DNA from: Bacteroidetes bacterium UBA1947
GTDB taxonomy: Bacteria; Bacteroidota; Bacteroidia; Chitinophagales; Chitinophagaceae
DNA: 12,328 nucleotides
NCBI GenBank assembly: GCA_002336915.1
Contig: DDET01000054.1
Coordinates: forward strand, 22,077-34,404
Direction of reading: 5' to 3'
Positions 1 to 6,967 of the stretch are shown here, in pieces. The notes under the pieces are model-generated. The model did no database searches, was not told the origin of the DNA, and saw nothing but the letters and a program-made list of their open reading frames with translations. A program made the position numbers and the translations under genes. The stretch's first letter is position 1; the number at the start of each line of letters is the position of its first letter.

Positions 1-23
1 GGGTTCGAGTCCCTCCACCCGCA
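1..23 (+). tRNA. 3' end of a tRNA, probably tRNA-Leu (partial)
   Basis: The window opens inside a tRNA. Bases 1-3 are the end of the 5' T-stem strand, TTCGAGT (4-10) is the T-loop, CCCTC (11-15) the 3' T-stem strand, CACCCGC (16-22) the 3' acceptor strand, and A23 the discriminator base. The implied 5' acceptor strand GCGGGTG with discriminator A resembles Bacteroidota tRNA-Leu, but the anticodon lies outside the window, so the amino acid is an inference. CCA is not encoded (CTA follows), so the tRNA needs CCA addition after transcription. Confidence 0.85.
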
Positions 24-35
24 CTAAAATACAAC

Positions 36-61
36 AGCCGATACATGTATCGGCTTTTTTT
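36..61 (+). terminator. Intrinsic terminator between the tRNA and tig
   Basis: A 20-base perfect palindrome (36-55, arms AGCCGATA and TATCGGCT around CATG) is followed directly by a run of seven T (55-61). There is no matching A-run upstream, so it works on the plus strand, ending the tRNA transcript. The ATG of tig is only 20 bases past the T-run. Confidence 0.85.
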
Positions 62-81
62 AACTTAAAAGGAATTTCAAA

Positions 82-1461
82 ATGGCTACAGTAAGTCGCG
101 AAAATATTGGCAATCTGCATGATAAGATAACGGTAAAACTGGTAAAGGAAGACTATTGGCCATCCTTTGAAAAGACACTGAAGCAGTATGCAAAAACTGC
201 AAACGTACCCGGTTTCCGCAAGGGTATGGTGCCAGCAGGTATGCTGCGCAAAATGTATGGCCAGTCAGTTTTCAGCGATGAGGTATTACGCACTGCCGGC
301 CGCCAGCTTGAAGAATACCTGGGAAAGGAAAAGGTAGCCATCTTCGCACAGCCTATGGTACTGCCCAACGAAACGCCCATCCACCTGGACATGAACAAAC
401 CGGAAGATGTGGATTTCCATTTCGAAATAGGTTTGAAACCTGATTTTGAAATTACCCCCCTTAAAAATAAAACCAACCTTACACGCTATAAAGTTGCAGT
501 AGCCGATAAGATGGTGGATGATGAAACAGAACGCATCATACGCCGCTACGGCAAAGTGGAAGACCAGGAAACGGTAAACAGCAAGGACGATATACTATAC
601 TGCAACTACGAAGAATGTGATGCTGAGGGTAATGTAGCTGAGGGTGCTACGAAGATAGAAGAAACCGTACTGGTAGAGAAAGTACCTGGAAAACTGCAGG
701 AAATGATCATGGGCAAGAAAGCCGGTGATACAGTTGTTTTCCGCCCGGCAGACGTAGCCAGTGGTGATGAGCTAAACGCTTTCCTTCGTGAACCACTGAA
801 AGAAACAGCTGAAGCTGCAGACAACTATTACAAACTAACAGTAACTAAAGTTGGCCTGCTGATACCCGCTGAACTTGGTATCGAACTGTACATGCAGGTT
901 TTCCCTAACGATGCTATTACAACAGAAAAAGATTTTAAAGAACGTATCCGCCAGGAACTGAGCCACGAGTTCGATCGCATTACCAACGATCGCCTGCATA
1001 ACGAAATGTATGAGTTGCTGGTACACAATACCCCCATACAGTTACCTGTGCCCTTCCTGAAGCGCTGGATGAAGGAAGGCGGCGAAAAACCAAAGAGCGA
1101 ACAGGAAGTGGAGCATGAATTCGGCGGTTTTGAACACCAGTTGCGCTGGACACTGATATCCGACAAGCTGATAACTGACAACAAAATTGAAGTAAGCCGC
1201 GAAGAAGTCAATAATGACATCAAAGCGCGCGTGCTCAACTACTTCGGTATGGCTGCAGATGATGACGCTCCATGGATGGAAAGTTATATGACCAAAGTTG
1301 CCAAAGACGAAAAAACAATGGACGAGACCTATCGCCGCCTGTTGTTCGACAAGTTATTCATATTCCTGACCACGCAATTCAATATAGTGGACAAGGAAGT
1401 AAGCGAAGAGGAGTTCTTCAAACTGCCGGATGCACATGCTGCGCACCACCACCATCATTAA
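82..1461 (+). CDS. tig: Trigger factor, ribosome-associated chaperone
   Basis: Trigger factor docks at the ribosomal exit tunnel and shields nascent chains. The N-terminal ribosome-binding domain (about residues 1-125) carries the signature PGFRKGMVP at 43-51; the common Lys before V-P is Met here. Residues about 165-257 occupy the place of the FKBP-type prolyl isomerase domain and keep an MGKKAGD turn (210-216), but I cannot recognise the usual aromatic active-site pattern, so isomerase activity is doubtful. Residues about 260-440 form the helical C-terminal chaperone arms (for example LRWTLISDKLI at 354-364). The 459-residue length fits Bacteroidota trigger factors. The protein ends in AHAAHHHHH, a natural His-rich tail, followed by tandem stops TAA TAG. 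The start at 82 has AAAGGA about 8 bases upstream and keeps the domain complete. In many bacteria clpP/clpX follow tig; here they do not. Confidence 0.95.
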   Translation: MATVSRENIGNLHDKITVKLVKEDYWPSFEKTLKQYAKTANVPGFRKGMVPAGMLRKMYGQSVFSDEVLRTAGRQLEEYLGKEKVAIFAQPMVLPNETPIHLDMNKPEDVDFHFEIGLKPDFEITPLKNKTNLTRYKVAVADKMVDDETERIIRRYGKVEDQETVNSKDDILYCNYEECDAEGNVAEGATKIEETVLVEKVPGKLQEMIMGKKAGDTVVFRPADVASGDELNAFLREPLKETAEAADNYYKLTVTKVGLLIPAELGIELYMQVFPNDAITTEKDFKERIRQELSHEFDRITNDRLHNEMYELLVHNTPIQLPVPFLKRWMKEGGEKPKSEQEVEHEFGGFEHQLRWTLISDKLITDNKIEVSREEVNNDIKARVLNYFGMAADDDAPWMESYMTKVAKDEKTMDETYRRLLFDKLFIFLTTQFNIVDKEVSEEEFFKLPDAHAAHHHHH

Positions 1462-1486
1462 TAGACTATCTTTAAGCATACATAAG

Positions 1487-1515
1487 AAAAACCGCTCCCC
1501 ACAGGGCGGTTTTTT
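1487..1515 (+). terminator. Intrinsic terminator after tig
   Basis: AAAAACCGC (1487-1495) pairs with GCGGTTTTT (1506-1514), with a short loop rich in C and A. The stem is flanked by A and T runs, so it could also act in the reverse direction. It separates tig from the peptidase gene. Confidence 0.8.
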
Positions 1516-1529
1516 ATTTACTTAGCCCC

Positions 1530-1537
1530 TACCTTTA
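1530..1537 (+). promoter_or_regulatory. Possible -7 promoter element of the MtfA-like gene
   Basis: TACCTTTA matches the Bacteroidota -7 motif TAnnTTTG except at the last base and ends four bases before the ATG at 1542. I see no clear -33 TTTG at the right distance (the terminator stem is there). If real, the transcript would be nearly leaderless. Confidence 0.35.
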
Positions 1538-1541
1538 TACC

Positions 1542-2327
1542 ATGACAACCGGATTTATTGTTTTCTGCATAGCAGCTGTGATATTGATCATTTCAGTGAG
1601 GGGATATGAAAAGAAGCAAAAACGAGGAGCTGACGCTAAGTTCCCCGCAGCGGCAAAGGAATTATTACTGGCAAATGTTCCCTTCTACCATCAGCTCGAT
1701 GATGCCGGGAGACAAGCATTTGAAGAGCGTACCAAAGATTTTTTATTCCATACGGCCATAACAGGTGTAGGCGGAGTAATAGTTAGCGATCTCGATAAAA
1801 TGCTGGTGGCATCTGCAGCCATCATACCCATCTTTTCATTCCCCGACTGGCGATATAATAATATAAACGAGGTGCTACTCTATAACGGTGCTTTCGATCA
1901 TGAATACCAGCAGGGTGAAGGGCGGAATATTATCGGCATGGTAGGTGATGGCGCTATGCAAAGGCAAATGATACTGTCGCAACCTGCACTGAGGAGCAGC
2001 TTTCAAGGATCCGAGGACGGACACAACACAGCGATACACGAATTCGCACACCTGCTCGATAAGGCCGATGGGGCTGTGGATGGCATACCTGAGTACTTAC
2101 TTGCAAAACCATATATCATTCCCTGGGTGAAACATATGCGCGAAACAATAGCTGAAATGAAGACGCATGAACATTCCGATATCGACTTATACGGTGCAAC
2201 TAATGATGCTGAATTTTTTGCCGTTGTGTCTGAATATTTTTTTGAGAAGCCGGAAAAGCTGAAAGAACAACACCCCGAAATATATAATTTCCTTGAAAAA
2301 ATGTTTAAGCCGCAGGACAGCAAATAA
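1542..2327 (+). CDS. mtfA: MtfA-type zinc-dependent peptidase (M90 family)
   Basis: This 261-residue protein has one N-terminal membrane segment (about residues 4-19) followed by a charged stretch and a soluble domain. The zinc site is clear: HEFAH at 166-170 followed by LLDKADG, and the third ligand E224 in NDAEFFAVVSEYFF, matching E. coli MtfA (HELAH at 149-153, E212 in AECF). E. coli MtfA binds and inactivates the glucose repressor Mlc and has aminopeptidase activity. Mlc is not expected in Bacteroidota, so the native partner here is unknown. E. coli MtfA is similar in length (265 residues) but cytosolic; the N-terminal membrane anchor seen here is an added feature. The start at 1542 gives the whole anchor, though no ribosome binding site is visible. 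The gene runs head-on into the lipoprotein gene, with two bases between the stops. Confidence 0.9.
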   Translation: MTTGFIVFCIAAVILIISVRGYEKKQKRGADAKFPAAAKELLLANVPFYHQLDDAGRQAFEERTKDFLFHTAITGVGGVIVSDLDKMLVASAAIIPIFSFPDWRYNNINEVLLYNGAFDHEYQQGEGRNIIGMVGDGAMQRQMILSQPALRSSFQGSEDGHNTAIHEFAHLLDKADGAVDGIPEYLLAKPYIIPWVKHMRETIAEMKTHEHSDIDLYGATNDAEFFAVVSEYFFEKPEKLKEQHPEIYNFLEKMFKPQDSK

Positions 2328-2329
2328 TT

Positions 2330-3229
2330 TTACTGCTCCTTAAATGCGATGCCAAACTGCTTCCATGTTTTGCTGGTCTCAAACATGCTTTCCCTGCCGT
2401 CACTGCCTTGTCCGCCGCCGCCCTTACCGCCACCCCCATTCATTCCCCCACCGGCACCTCTCATTCCGCCACCAGCACCATGCATTCCCCCACCACCGCC
2501 TTCATTCATGCCACCCGATGCATCTTTCGGCTTTTCAGGTTTTTTGATACCATCCACCTGGAAACATACACTTAGGGGCCGGCCTTCATCTTTTTTATCA
2601 ATGTGATCCTTGCCGTACAACATCTTAAAAGGAATAGCTGCCTCCCATATCATTTCATTGAACTCGTCTATTCCCATTCTTACATTAATGCCACAGCTGT
2701 TTATTTGCTTTACCAGGAAACCTCCGTTGCAGGCAGCAAATCCTTCAAATGAAAGTTGTATCGCATCATCCAGCCCTTTTCTTACCCTCCGCTGCATACG
2801 CTTTTCCCTGTCCAGGCTTTGTGTATTATTATTTTGCTGGTCTTGTTCCTCGTGGATGAACTCCTGTTGCATGGCACCATTTTCGGCAGGAAGCGGGTAG
2901 TTGATCACCATACGCTGGCTCTTACCACCACTTGTGTCTATCCATACTTTCAGGCCTGAGCGCAATATTTTCATTTGCGTCATCACGTCCCCGCACTCCA
3001 TTGTGATGTATAGCTTATCCCTGTCATTTGACACCGCATAACCTATTTTTGCTTTCGCATCATAAGCGGGGTAAGGTGCAGGCCAGTCTTTGCTGTCGCC
3101 GTCTATAACAATAGATGAAGCCTGCCAGGTACCTATAAGTTCTGCTTTTGATGCCTGCTTAGAACTACCACATGCCGCAAAGATGAAAATGACTGAGGCT
3201 AATAACGCTCCGGCCCGTAGATGACGCAT
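2330..3229 (-). CDS. Lipoprotein with CBM9/DOMON-like domain and Gly-rich C-terminal tract
   Basis: The 299-residue protein starts with a lipoprotein signal peptide: MRHLR, a hydrophobic core, then FAAC with the lipidated Cys at 20. Residues about 38-100 (VIDGDSKDWP at 41-50, then a beta-rich stretch with LYITMECGD and LKVWIDTS) resemble carbohydrate-binding family 9 or DOMON-like beta-sandwich domains, where an 'IDGxxxDW' opening is typical. Residues 185-228 look like the end of the same fold (EMIWEAAIPFKML, SVCFQVDG). In between is a charged, Gln/Asn-rich insert (about 120-150). Residues 239-275 are nearly all Gly with evenly spaced Met. I assign no substrate; a surface or periplasmic ligand-binding role is an inference. 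The start at 3229 gives the complete signal peptide. A weak -7-like box TTATTTTG lies at 3247-3254 on the minus strand. Confidence 0.8.
   Translation of the reverse strand: MRHLRAGALLASVIFIFAACGSSKQASKAELIGTWQASSIVIDGDSKDWPAPYPAYDAKAKIGYAVSNDRDKLYITMECGDVMTQMKILRSGLKVWIDTSGGKSQRMVINYPLPAENGAMQQEFIHEEQDQQNNNTQSLDREKRMQRRVRKGLDDAIQLSFEGFAACNGGFLVKQINSCGINVRMGIDEFNEMIWEAAIPFKMLYGKDHIDKKDEGRPLSVCFQVDGIKKPEKPKDASGGMNEGGGGGMHGAGGGMRGAGGGMNGGGGKGGGGQGSDGRESMFETSKTWKQFGIAFKEQ
2405..2515 (-). repeat. Gly/Met-rich coding repeat in the lipoprotein
   Basis: Residues 239-275 are built from imperfect units of the form GGGM-x-G-A/G-GGG: Met recurs at 241, 249, 256 and 263 with N, H, R and N after it. At DNA level this is a tract of GGN codons with slightly variable units, so it is expected to be prone to length change. 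Confidence 0.8.
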
Positions 3230-3587
3230 AGAAAACGATTACGGTGCAAAATAACGTTATCATAGTTGCCCTGAGCATGCAAGGGCGTTAAAACGCTCAC
3301 AATAAAGACATTTCCCTCGTGCAAAAATTAACTTAGAGTAAACGATCACATTTAGCATTGCCAAACGAATGCTATAAATTCACATGTTTCATATATATCA
3401 TGTATTGTTAATGTATATATTGCGGGTTTTCCATACAGGATAAAAAATGTTTGTATATGCTTTTTTTTAACAACCTTTTTTTCATATCTTACAATTATTG
3501 CCAATTCTCAGGGGCTAAGCTGTCGTCTTATAAACTTCGAATTAGTTCTTGTGAACTATAAAGCTGTCTTAAAATACTTACGCTATT
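3230..3587. other. 358-base AT-rich divergent intergenic region
   Basis: I find no gene here. The region holds the upstream signals of two divergent genes. Next to the lipoprotein are a 10-base palindrome ATAACGTTAT (3251-3260), overlapping its weak -7-like box, and an inverted repeat GCGTT-AA-AACGC (3285-3296). The middle (about 3370-3485) is very AT-rich, with spaced arms ACATG/CATGT (3382-3386 and 3399-3403) and long T runs (3461-3468, 3476-3482). Next to the secreted-protein gene are a direct repeat and a hairpin, listed separately. I found no full -33/-7 promoter pair for the plus-strand gene. Confidence 0.6.
3517..3568 (+). repeat. Direct repeat AAGCTGTC flanking a small hairpin, 5' leader of the secreted protein gene
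   Basis: AAGCTGTC occurs at 3517-3524 and again at 3561-3568, each followed within a few bases by CTTA or TTA. Between the copies lies TAGTTC-TTGT-GAACTA (3543-3558), a 6-base-pair stem with a 4-base loop. The second copy ends 19 bases before the ATG at 3588. It may be a regulator site or leader structure; chance cannot be excluded for repeats this short. Confidence 0.4.
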
Positions 3588-6296
3588 ATGAATATATTTT
3601 ACAAACACAATCTGCTATCGCGCTGCAAACAATGGTCTTTATCGGCCGTTACATTGTTACTGCTATTTGCAAATACCGCATCGGCGCAGTTAACCATTTC
3701 AAATAATACAAACGCAGCACAACTTGTTTCAAGATTTGTTGGTTCGGGTGTCACGGTTTATAATCAAACATTAAATTGCCCCCCTACCCATAGTGGCGAG
3801 TTTACCACTGTTAGCAGTAATCTTGGCTTGCCCGGTGGCGTAATATTAAGTTCCGGCCCGGTAATACCAATTGCAGGTCCTGCCCAGGTGAATTTTGGGT
3901 CGAACATAAACCAGGACGCTCCCGGTAGCCCCGGCGATGCTGACCTGAATCAAATAATAGGTAACCCGAACACACATGATGCATGTGCGCTCAGCTTCAA
4001 TTTCGTCCCGAATATCGACACGGCTACTATGCTTCACTTCCAGTACGTATTCGGCTCTGACGAGTACCCTGAATATGCATGTTCCGGCTTTAATGACGTA
4101 TTCGCGTTCATGATAACAGGGCCTAATTTTACCCCCAACCAAAATATTGCACTTGTACCCAATACCAATATTCCTGTTGCTATCAACAGTATTAACGGCC
4201 CTCCATACAGCTACTCATTGGCTGCCTGTAATGCTATGGGTCCGGGCTCACCATTCACCCAATACTTTATATACAACAACAACGGCCAGACAGTTGCTTT
4301 TGACGGATTTACAACCGTTTTGGATGCCCAGGCGCTGCTGCAGCCATGTGACACTTACCACATCAAACTGGCTATAGCGAATGTAAATGACGAATCTTAC
4401 CAATCCGGCGTGTTCCTGAAAGAAAATAGCTTTGTAATTGATACTGTCAGCTTTTCTGCATCAGGTTTTATTCCTACCAATGGTGGCTACCTTGTTGAAG
4501 GTTGTACACCAACAGGCATAGTATTTGCACGGGACCAGGCACTTCCGCAAAGAAAAAAGATATGTATAGAAGTTGCCGGTACATCAACCAACGGGGTCGA
4601 TTTCCCATTCATAGCAGATACTGTTATTATACTGCCTAATACTTTATCCACCACGGTAACAGTTACGCCCTTGCTTGATGCCTTGACCGAGCCGGTCGAA
4701 ACCGTCATCATCAGGCGTGTTAATTGCTGTACACATAATCCTATAGATAGTGTCGTATTGCATATACAGGATTCGCTGCAAATGCAATTGCTTACACCGG
4801 ATACTTATTTCTGTGCTATGCATGCCCAGCAAACTATGCTGCATGCTACGGGCGATACCGCATATGACTACCATTGGTCTCCGGCGACAGGCGTAGTAGA
4901 TTCTACCGATACGCTTACCTTCACCAGCCCGCCGCCAACACAAACAACTACCTACACCGTTACAGCAAGTTACCCGGGTTGCCCCTCTGTTTCGCGCTCC
5001 ACTACTGTTTCGATCGAGCCACTGCCTATTGTGAATATACGGCCTGATACTGCGATATGCGCTTATGATAATTTGCTGATCACCGCTACGGTCGATCCGC
5101 CGGCGGGACCATATACCTATGCGTGGACAACCGGTACTGCTGCTACCCACATTGATGACACGTCGATATTGCAACCGACCTTCCATGATGATACGCTAGG
5201 GGTATACCATTATACTTTAACGGTTTCAACAATACACAATTGCCAGGGAAGCGATACCTTCAAGGTGAGGACGCTACGCGTACCTACAGTTGACATAACC
5301 GAGGATTATGCCGGCTTCTGTACACATACCTCGCACTTTATGCGGGTTAACTCATTCCCATTGAATATCACAGACTTCAACTGGACGCCTGGTACTTATT
5401 TGAGCGATTCAACGATAAAGGAACCTACGTATCATTCAGACGATGTGAACCTCACACACTACGTGCTGACAGTGACCACTTCTGATAACTGTAAAGCTTC
5501 GGACAGTGTAGACATACAAACATATACAGTACCAACTGCCGATATCCACATCAGTGACACTACGGTGTGTCTTACGGATTCAATGAAGTTATACGTAGGT
5601 ATCGTACCGGAAGATTCCGCCAGTACATATACTTATAGCTGGACACCAACAAACTTCCTGGGCAATCCTAATGAAAGAGAACCAATGTTCTTCTCGCAGG
5701 AAGGTGCTCATAACTGGTTGCACTTGTTGGTTACCTCTATAGAAGGTTGTACCGCAGAGGATGATGCGATGATTTATACATCACCGCCGGTGCATATAAA
5801 CGTTACGCCAAACACTACAATATTGTACGGTAACAGCATTCACCTGAATGCAAATGGAGCATACTACTACTTCTGGACACCATCGCGTTTCCTTGATAAT
5901 GCAAACATCAAAGATCCGATAGCTAACCCTGATGAACCTACGCAGTTTACCGTGTACGCTATGGGTCCTGAAGGCATATGCAGAGACACGGCTAACGTTT
6001 TTGTTGATATTGACTACTCGATGACCGAGTTCATTCCATCTGCATTCACGCCGAATTTTGACGGCAAGAATGATGTGTTCAAGTTGGTTAACATGAAATA
6101 CCAGCGTCTGCTCGAATTCAGGGTGTATAATCGCTGGGGCCAGAAAATGTTTGAAACCATCAATGCTGACGAAGGATGGGATGGCAACTATAACGGACAG
6201 GCTTGCGATGCAGGCGTATATAACTACGTGATCCGCGTATCAAGGCCCGACGGTACGCAAAAATTGTATACCGGTGATGTCACCTTACTGCGATAA
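3588..6296 (+). CDS. Secreted choice-of-anchor L protein with PKD/Ig-like repeats and type IX (type B) sorting domain
   Basis: The 902-residue protein has a signal peptide ending TASA|Q (cleavage after 33). Residues about 43-290 form a choice-of-anchor L domain: LVSRFVGSGVTVYN, then HFQYVFGSDEYPEY and SGFNDVFAFMITGP (150-179). Residues about 322-395 look Calx-beta-like (TNGVDFPF, TEPVETVII). Five Ig/PKD-like repeats follow (about 397-480, 481-566, 567-648, 649-733, 734-808), each with a core Trp: YHWSPATG, YAWTTG, FNWTPGTYL, YSWTPTNFL, YFWTPSRFL. Residues 814-902 are a gliding-motility-associated C-terminal domain: PSAFTPNFDGKNDVF, VYNRWGQKMF, GWDGNYNGQ, DAGVYNYVI. In this family that domain directs export through the type IX system and surface attachment. 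A role in adhesion or matrix is an inference. Cys are frequent, as in exported proteins. No Shine-Dalgarno site is visible. A strong terminator follows 20 bases after the stop. Confidence 0.93.
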   Translation: MNIFYKHNLLSRCKQWSLSAVTLLLLFANTASAQLTISNNTNAAQLVSRFVGSGVTVYNQTLNCPPTHSGEFTTVSSNLGLPGGVILSSGPVIPIAGPAQVNFGSNINQDAPGSPGDADLNQIIGNPNTHDACALSFNFVPNIDTATMLHFQYVFGSDEYPEYACSGFNDVFAFMITGPNFTPNQNIALVPNTNIPVAINSINGPPYSYSLAACNAMGPGSPFTQYFIYNNNGQTVAFDGFTTVLDAQALLQPCDTYHIKLAIANVNDESYQSGVFLKENSFVIDTVSFSASGFIPTNGGYLVEGCTPTGIVFARDQALPQRKKICIEVAGTSTNGVDFPFIADTVIILPNTLSTTVTVTPLLDALTEPVETVIIRRVNCCTHNPIDSVVLHIQDSLQMQLLTPDTYFCAMHAQQTMLHATGDTAYDYHWSPATGVVDSTDTLTFTSPPPTQTTTYTVTASYPGCPSVSRSTTVSIEPLPIVNIRPDTAICAYDNLLITATVDPPAGPYTYAWTTGTAATHIDDTSILQPTFHDDTLGVYHYTLTVSTIHNCQGSDTFKVRTLRVPTVDITEDYAGFCTHTSHFMRVNSFPLNITDFNWTPGTYLSDSTIKEPTYHSDDVNLTHYVLTVTTSDNCKASDSVDIQTYTVPTADIHISDTTVCLTDSMKLYVGIVPEDSASTYTYSWTPTNFLGNPNEREPMFFSQEGAHNWLHLLVTSIEGCTAEDDAMIYTSPPVHINVTPNTTILYGNSIHLNANGAYYYFWTPSRFLDNANIKDPIANPDEPTQFTVYAMGPEGICRDTANVFVDIDYSMTEFIPSAFTPNFDGKNDVFKLVNMKYQRLLEFRVYNRWGQKMFETINADEGWDGNYNGQACDAGVYNYVIRVSRPDGTQKLYTGDVTLLR

Positions 6297-6316
6297 TAAC
6301 ATTTGATAACTTTCAT

Positions 6317-6350
6317 AAAAAATCCCCCGGTTGGACCGGGGGATTTTTTT
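6317..6350. terminator. Strong bidirectional terminator
   Basis: ATCCCCCGG (6322-6330) pairs perfectly with CCGGGGGAT (6336-6344) around TTGGA, flanked by an A-run before and a T-run after. It sits between two convergent genes and can end both transcripts. Confidence 0.93.
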
Positions 6351-6365
6351 TATTTGTGCAATCAT

Positions 6366-6926
6366 TTATATCCTTGCGCGCCATGGCAATTCTTCAGCAC
6401 CATTGATATGTGCGATGTAACGTGCCAGTACGAACAGGAAATCAGAGAGGCGGTTGATATAAGGAACAATGAGTTCCGGGACAACTTCATTCTGTTCCTG
6501 CATCGCTACGCATATACGCTCCACCCTGCGGCAAACGCAACGTGCTACGTGACAGGTGGAGGCCGCAAGGTTACCACCCGGAAGGATGAAAGAACGCATC
6601 TCCGGCAATGTTTCATTCATCTTATCTATACCATCCTCCAGCCATTGAATGTCAGCGTCATGCAGGTCAGGCAGTTTCATTTTCACTTCCTTATCAGGCC
6701 TCGTCGCCAGCTCTGAGCCGATCGTGAAAAGACGATCCTGTATTTCTCGCAGCCATTCGCTTACTTCTGCATTTGCGGCCATATCATTTACCATGCCCAG
6801 GTAAGAGTTCAGCTCATCTACAGTGCCATAGCTCTCTATCCGGATATGGCTTTTAAGTACGCGTACCCCGCCAATGAGGCTGGTGCTGCCTTTATCTCCT
6901 GTCTTGGTATATATTTTGAATGCCAT
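6366..6926 (-). CDS. pduO: Cob(I)alamin adenosyltransferase, PduO type
   Basis: This enzyme transfers the adenosyl group of ATP to cob(I)alamin or its precursor, making coenzyme B12. The 186-residue length is typical. The N-terminal ATP-binding motif is YTKTGDKGSTSL (6-17), followed by YGTVDELNSYLG (33-44), FILPGG (113-118), ARCVCRRVER (128-137) and YINRLSDFLF (156-165). By alignment in mind with the Lactobacillus reuteri enzyme, D37, F113 and R129 correspond to the salt-bridge Asp, the corrin-contacting Phe and the ATP-contacting Arg; these matches are inferred. The start ATG has AGGA about 6 bases upstream. The gene lies 40 bases downstream of the ABC ATPase gene on the same strand, so the two are probably cotranscribed, though no functional link is obvious. 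No B12 riboswitch is visible upstream. The symbol names the family, not a propanediol operon. Confidence 0.93.
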   Translation of the reverse strand: MAFKIYTKTGDKGSTSLIGGVRVLKSHIRIESYGTVDELNSYLGMVNDMAANAEVSEWLREIQDRLFTIGSELATRPDKEVKMKLPDLHDADIQWLEDGIDKMNETLPEMRSFILPGGNLAASTCHVARCVCRRVERICVAMQEQNEVVPELIVPYINRLSDFLFVLARYIAHINGAEELPWRARI

Positions 6927-6951
6927 AAAAATCCTAAGCCCGGTGGGGCGT

Positions 6952-6967
6952 ATTATTTATAAATAAT
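6952..6967. repeat. 16-base perfect AT palindrome
   Basis: ATTATTTATAAATAAT is a perfect palindrome made only of A and T. Its last base is the final base of the TGA stop of the ABC ATPase gene, and it lies in the 40-base gap before the adenosyltransferase gene. It may be a processing or protein-binding site, or chance in AT-rich sequence. There is no T-run after a GC stem, so it is not a terminator. Confidence 0.45.

Noticed and set aside
828..1238. Minus-strand 136-codon frame inside tig
   Set aside because: It lies wholly antisense to a well-supported gene, and its Ser/Leu-rich translation has no recognisable domain.
1441..1461. His run of trigger factor as a cloning tag
   Set aside because: The run has five His, mixed CAC/CAT codons, a preceding AHAA, and is followed directly by native terminator and neighbouring gene, so it looks genomic.
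2349..2606. Plus-strand 85-codon frame encoding a Pro-rich protein
   Set aside because: It is the antisense image of the Gly-codon tract of the lipoprotein gene (GGN read backwards gives CCN-rich codons). It lacks a signal or other independent support.
3230..3587. Small gene or non-coding RNA in the long intergenic region
   Set aside because: No open frame with a start signal and domain, no terminator hairpin with T-run and no clear promoter pair were found; the T-runs there lack GC stems.
4644..5186. Minus-strand 180-codon frame inside the secreted protein gene
   Set aside because: It is antisense to clear repeat domains; the Arg/Ser/Ile-rich translation looks like a shadow frame.
6303..6716. 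Plus-strand 137-codon frame
   Set aside because: It begins before the terminator hairpin, runs through it, and is antisense to the adenosyltransferase gene. No domain is visible.
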